In this document: positions 22,450-26,234 of the stretch, one piece after another
Numbering within the stretch: the stretch's first letter is position 1
Layout: every line of letters begins with the position of its first letter
NCBI GenBank assembly: GCA_900544815.1
Contig: UQWT01000025.1
Location: 1-26,234 of the forward strand
DNA from: an uncultured Bacteroidales bacterium
Lineage (GTDB): Bacteria; Bacteroidota; Bacteroidia; Bacteroidales; UBA932
Length of the DNA stretch: 26,234 nt
Reading direction: 5' to 3'
Translations under genes and position numbers: made by a program
Notes under the pieces: generated by a model
Databases searched by the model: none
Seen by the model: only the letters and a program-made list of their open reading frames with translations
Told to the model about the DNA's origin: nothing

Positions 22450-23832
22450 ATGTTAGGGATGAACTTCGTTGATAGAATAGAAGAAATAGCACGACTAAGG
22501 GGCGCTCTTTCAAGAGAGAAGTCCTCGTTAGTCGTGATGTACGGTCGCAGACGGCTGGGTAAGTCAACGCTCATTAAAAGGGTGTTGTCAGAAAATGATA
22601 TTTACTTCCTTGCCGATCGTTCTGAAGGCCAACACCAAAGGATGTTGCTTGCAAAAGTGATAGCACAGGTGTTTCCAGATTTCGACAAATTGACATATCC
22701 AGATTGGGAATCTATATTTCGTGCGGTCAATTATCGAACAGACAAGCGTTTTACTCTATGTTTGGATGAGTTTCCGTATCTTGTAGAGCAATCACCAGAA
22801 CTACCGTCTGTATTGCAGAAACTTGTTGATGAGAAGCAGTTGAAGTATAACCTGGTGCTTTGCGGTTCATCACAAAATATGATGTATGGGTTGTTCCTTG
22901 ATTCTACTGCACCTCTATATGGGCGTGCTGATGAAATAATGAGGCTTGCACCGATACGTTTGCCGTATATTCAAGAGGCTTTGCTTCTTAATGCGATGAA
23001 TGCCATTGAAGAGTATGCCGTATGGGGCGGTGTACCACGTTATTGGGAATTGAGGGAAAACATAAGTTCGCTTGATGATGCCCTGTGGCGCAATATCCTT
23101 TCTGTAAATGGAACTCTTTATGAAGAGCCTATAAAACTGTTTCAGGATGATGTCAAGGATATTGTTAAGACTTCGACGATAATGTCTTATATCGGTACTG
23201 GCGCAAATCGGCTTTCTGAGATTGCCGCAAGATGCAATGAGCCTGCAACCAACCTGTCGCGCCCATTGAAGAAACTTGTTGATCTCGGTTTTTTGGAAAA
23301 AGATGTTCCGTTCGGGATTGATGAGAAGAATGCGAAAAAGAGCCTATACAAGATTGCCGATCCGTTTATGGCATTTTACTATCAGTTTGTTGTTCCTAAT
23401 CGTTCGTTCATTGAACTTGGTCGTCGTTTGCCCATAGAACAGGCTTTGACTGCTCATTTCTCTGAGTATGTGAGTATGCAGTGGGAAAAACTGTGTCGGG
23501 ATGCCGTAACAGGAAATCTTGTTAACGGAATAGTTTATGGCAAGGCAAAACGTTGGTGGGGTTCTGTTCTCAATGAGGACAAAAAGCCGGAACAAGTTGA
23601 ATTTGATGTGATGGCAGAATCGCTTGATAAAAAGTATCTTTTGGTCGGTGAATGCAAATGGACAACCCAAGAGAACGGCAAACAACTGACAGCCGAACTT
23701 CTCCGCAAGGCTAATTTATTGCCATTTGCCAAAAACTACACCGTCGTTCCAGTGCTGTTCCTTAAGAATGCTCCGAAAGATGAGGCAGGAAATGCTATGT
23801 TGCCGGAAGATGTTGTCAGATTAAGTTACTAA
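22450..23832 (+). CDS. AAA+ ATPase with C-terminal DUF234 nuclease-like domain
   Basis: 460 residues (ATG 22450; Met4 at 22459, MNFVDRIEEIARL, is equally likely). Walker A is YGRRRLGKST (31-40) and Walker B is FTLCLDEFPYL (Asp106, Glu107). LVLCGSSQNMMYGLFLD (136-150) is the sensor region. GGVPRYWELRENISSLDDAL and a winged-helix region (NRLSEIAARCNEPATNLSRP) follow. The C-terminal DUF234 domain has a PD-(D/E)XK-like core: VEFDVMAE (Asp386) then LLVGECKW (Glu401, Lys403). Family function is unproven. It overlaps the next gene by one base (TAATG), so translation is probably coupled. Base composition is ordinary, unlike the AT-rich downstream gene. Confidence 0.85.
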   Translation: MLGMNFVDRIEEIARLRGALSREKSSLVVMYGRRRLGKSTLIKRVLSENDIYFLADRSEGQHQRMLLAKVIAQVFPDFDKLTYPDWESIFRAVNYRTDKRFTLCLDEFPYLVEQSPELPSVLQKLVDEKQLKYNLVLCGSSQNMMYGLFLDSTAPLYGRADEIMRLAPIRLPYIQEALLLNAMNAIEEYAVWGGVPRYWELRENISSLDDALWRNILSVNGTLYEEPIKLFQDDVKDIVKTSTIMSYIGTGANRLSEIAARCNEPATNLSRPLKKLVDLGFLEKDVPFGIDEKNAKKSLYKIADPFMAFYYQFVVPNRSFIELGRRLPIEQALTAHFSEYVSMQWEKLCRDAVTGNLVNGIVYGKAKRWWGSVLNEDKKPEQVEFDVMAESLDKKYLLVGECKWTTQENGKQLTAELLRKANLLPFAKNYTVVPVLFLKNAPKDEAGNAMLPEDVVRLSY

Positions 23833-26084
23833 TGTTTAATTGGTTTTACTGTATAAATTTTATGCCTGAAACACTGAATTATCAAAATCGTGCCATAGCT
23901 TATAGTGTGCTTGCACATATCTATGATAAAGGGACATTAGCTCATGGTCCATTAGATATTTTTATTCCTATAGTAAAAAATGCACTATCTGAACTATATC
24001 CATTAGGAGTGGTGAAGGGAAATAGCATGAAAGAAATTACTGATGCTATTGAGAAAAAGTTTTCATTGGTCATTCCTATACCCGTCTTAAATAATATTTT
24101 AAAAGTTATTGCTTCAGAAATAAATAAGACGAATGGTCGTGAGGACATGCGGATATTTAATGATGGCTCATTTTGGATTGATAAATTTATATTTGAAGAC
24201 TACTCTGAATTGATACAAAAAGGTAAAGAGGATGTGGCGAAAGTTGTGCATATGTTTAAAACTTTTTGTAAAGCGTATAATGTAGGTACTACAAATAATG
24301 ACGTTGATTTATTTAAGTTTGTAGAACAAAATCGTAGTGAGATATCATATTATTTGGCAAATGGTAGTAGTGAAGCTACGATAGATTCTTCTCACAATGT
24401 TCTTATAGCGCAATTCATTGATACATTTAAACAAGTCCCTGAGATTTTTGAAAAGATTCGTGACATTTATTTGGGTTCAATGCTTTCATGTTATTTGGAC
24501 TATCAGCCGTCTGATGCCAATATGAATGTTGAACTATTATTAGATACAAATTTCATTATTAGCCTCTTGGATTTAAATACTCCAGAATCAACCGAAACTT
24601 GTAATACTCTTATAGACGTAAGCCGAAAATTAGGTTATAAGTTTACAGTTCTGAAAGATACAATAGAGGAGATTCAGGCATTGTTGTTATTTAAATCTAC
24701 AAATTTAAGCAGTGCAATTATTGCTAAAAATATAAATCGTGAAGATATTTATAATGCTTGCGATAGAAGACACTTATCTAGCACGGATTTAAATAGAATA
24801 TCGGATAATTTAGAGGATACACTTGTTAATCACTTCAAATTCCATGTTATACCACAAACAAAACAATGGCAAGGAAAGGCGAAATTTAGCAAGGAATTTT
24901 CTATAATTCGCAAATATAGAAATACGGACAAAGCAGCCTTGCATGATGCTATGGCTTTGGTTTATGTTAGGGAGAAGCGAGGGGAAAAGTATATCCAAGA
25001 GTTTGGTAAAGTTAACTGTTGGTTTGTCAATAATGCGATAAGTCATGATAATGATTATTCGGATACAGAGTATAAGGATTTATATAGCTGCAAGAAGCAT
25101 CAGCCAGAAATTATTAAAGTAGATGACTTGTTAAATATTCTTTGGTTGAGTAATCCGACAATTGATATTACTAGTGATGATGTTGCTACAATGGGGATAA
25201 CATCTTTAGTTTCATATACTTTAAATTCATCTTTGCCTAAAGCAAGGATTATTAAAGAATTAGATGATAATATCCAAAAATATCGCGAAATCTATAAAAT
25301 TACGGATAGGGATGTTGTTAACTTATCAACTCGTATCGCAAGCAGGCAAATAAAAGATGTGCAAGAGCTTAATGAACTTGCACATAAAGATGAGGCTGCA
25401 TTTGCGGCAAGGGTAAAAGATGAATCTATGCGGCAGGAGCAAATTGAGGTAAATCGTGCCCAAAAATTTGATAATCTATTTCAAATGCTTCAAGGTGAGA
25501 TAAAAGAAATTAAGGATAATCAAGTAAAAATGCAACAAAAGTATAATGAACGTATGCACGAACTTGAAAGCAAAGAAGCCGAGTTAAAAAATAGTGAAAA
25601 AATTATATACCAAGAAAATGAAGTTCTAAAAGCAGACAAAGATCAACTTGTTTCAGAGAAAGAAGGTATAAAAAAGGAAAAGGAGATATTTGAGATGAAA
25701 ATCAAGAATTTATGGGAGCAAGAAAATAAACAACGAGCAGAACAAAAAGAAAAAATTCTTGATTATGAAATTGCAAAATCAAAAACTCGTTCTACAACTT
25801 TATTTGTAGTTGGTTTGTTCATAATGATTATTACGTTAGGGGCAATGTCTTATTACTATTTTGTTGCTGCAGATGATACAATACAAGTGATTAATGATTT
25901 TTGTAATTTCAAACCCATTTCTTTTGTGATAACGTTCATTCTTGCACTATTTAATTACTTTACTATTTCAAATTTTTATAATTGGCATTACAATCCTTCA
26001 TTCGTTGTCAACAAAAAGAAGTTGGTGAAAATTCCTGATTATTATAAACCAATTAGTTTTGAAGACTATATGCATGAAAAATAG
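23832..26084 (+). CDS. PIN-like nuclease with coiled coil and two C-terminal membrane helices
   Basis: 750 residues from the ATG in the TAATG junction. Met11 (23862, MPETLNYQNRAIAYS) is a plausible alternative because the first ten residues look non-conserved. Residues 15-125 form an uncharacterised N-terminal domain (AIAYSVLAHIYDKGTLAHGP; IPIPVLNNILKVIASEI). A PIN-like core follows: ELLLDTNFIISLLD (Asp238), VLKDTIEEIQ (Glu279/280), KAALHDAMALVYV (Asp372), then CWFVNNAISHD near 397-406. Residues about 535-650 are a long coiled coil. Two hydrophobic helices lie at about 655-680 and 693-715. The last ~30 residues end ISFEDYMHEK. This predicts a membrane-anchored RNase or nuclease. The gene is much richer in A and T than its neighbours, suggesting recent acquisition. 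I do not know a named family for the whole architecture; the PIN assignment is by motif only. Confidence 0.7.
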   Translation: MFNWFYCINFMPETLNYQNRAIAYSVLAHIYDKGTLAHGPLDIFIPIVKNALSELYPLGVVKGNSMKEITDAIEKKFSLVIPIPVLNNILKVIASEINKTNGREDMRIFNDGSFWIDKFIFEDYSELIQKGKEDVAKVVHMFKTFCKAYNVGTTNNDVDLFKFVEQNRSEISYYLANGSSEATIDSSHNVLIAQFIDTFKQVPEIFEKIRDIYLGSMLSCYLDYQPSDANMNVELLLDTNFIISLLDLNTPESTETCNTLIDVSRKLGYKFTVLKDTIEEIQALLLFKSTNLSSAIIAKNINREDIYNACDRRHLSSTDLNRISDNLEDTLVNHFKFHVIPQTKQWQGKAKFSKEFSIIRKYRNTDKAALHDAMALVYVREKRGEKYIQEFGKVNCWFVNNAISHDNDYSDTEYKDLYSCKKHQPEIIKVDDLLNILWLSNPTIDITSDDVATMGITSLVSYTLNSSLPKARIIKELDDNIQKYREIYKITDRDVVNLSTRIASRQIKDVQELNELAHKDEAAFAARVKDESMRQEQIEVNRAQKFDNLFQMLQGEIKEIKDNQVKMQQKYNERMHELESKEAELKNSEKIIYQENEVLKADKDQLVSEKEGIKKEKEIFEMKIKNLWEQENKQRAEQKEKILDYEIAKSKTRSTTLFVVGLFIMIITLGAMSYYYFVAADDTIQVINDFCNFKPISFVITFILALFNYFTISNFYNWHYNPSFVVNKKKLVKIPDYYKPISFEDYMHEK

Positions 26085-26177
26085 TGCTAGGGTAATGATT
26101 CCAACTTAATGATCAAAAATAGTATGGCGATTTAAATTTAGTTACTTGCCAATAAACTAAAGATTCAAGATAGAAGT

Positions 26178-26209
26178 GCAACACTGGCGGGCTAGCCCGC
26201 CAGTGTTGC
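26178..26209. repeat. Perfect 32-bp GC-rich palindrome
   Basis: GCAACACTGGCGGGCT (26178-26193) is followed directly by its exact reverse complement (26194-26209). There is no loop and no mismatch. It is followed by GGCAGCTTC and then A-rich sequence, with no T run on the plus strand, so a standard terminator is uncertain. It lies 93 bp after the membrane PIN gene. It could be a terminator stem, a recombination or transposon-end structure, or a protein-binding site. Confidence 0.85.
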
Positions 26210-26234
26210 GGCAGCTTCAAAAAGCAATACAAAA

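Noticed and set aside
1..26234. CRISPR array, tRNA or rRNA genes
   Set aside because: The repeats present have degenerate hexamer units without regular unique spacers, and no cloverleaf or rRNA-like sequence was found by eye. A covariance-model scan was not possible.

Overview
The window looks like chromosomal DNA of a low-GC Bacteroidales bacterium, probably gut-associated. Clear TAnnTTTG promoter -7 boxes with TTG about 19-20 nt upstream precede several genes. Shine-Dalgarno sites are largely absent, and the protein families (eukaryote-like CarB, lipoprotein-rich gene set, IS1634-type transposase, HipB-like and AbiEii-like genes) fit that order. Genus and species cannot be fixed from this sequence. 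I found no rRNA, tRNA or CRISPR array.

Left part (1 to about 16.9 kb) is mostly housekeeping. In order it holds: a transposase remnant that has lost its third catalytic residue; carA-carB (minus strand); a Y-family DNA polymerase with a YolD-like partner (minus), bracketed by two related GCNTTN hexamer repeat arrays; a plus-strand pair coding for a coiled-coil lipoprotein (split by an apparent 1-nt frameshift) and an outer-membrane beta-barrel; a 58-residue winged-helix gene; a PD-(D/E)XK fragment-like gene; a HAD phosphatase with an EamA transporter; an abutting pair of a DUF5131 protein and a lipoprotein-type peptide deformylase; and an nfeD-stomatin operon. This part carries 12 exact copies of an octamer, TTCCCGAC (mostly CTTCCCGACRA), far above chance.

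Right part (about 17 to 26.2 kb) is an accessory, partly decayed region. It has no exact copy of that octamer and none of the hexamer arrays. It holds a PD-(D/E)XK-like protein, an alcohol dehydrogenase fragment, an AbiEii-type nucleotidyltransferase with a broken 5' end, two AAA+ ATPases, a broken AlkZ-related gene beside a GNAT acetyltransferase, and an orphan HipB-like regulator.

The right part ends with an ATPase/DUF234 gene that shares a TAATG junction with a 750-residue, very AT-rich gene. That last protein combines an N-terminal uncharacterised domain, a PIN-like nuclease core, a long coiled coil and two C-terminal membrane helices. The XRE regulator - ATPase/nuclease - membrane-anchored PIN arrangement is the best candidate for an undescribed defence-type module. 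A perfect 32-bp GC-rich palindrome lies about 95 bp beyond it.
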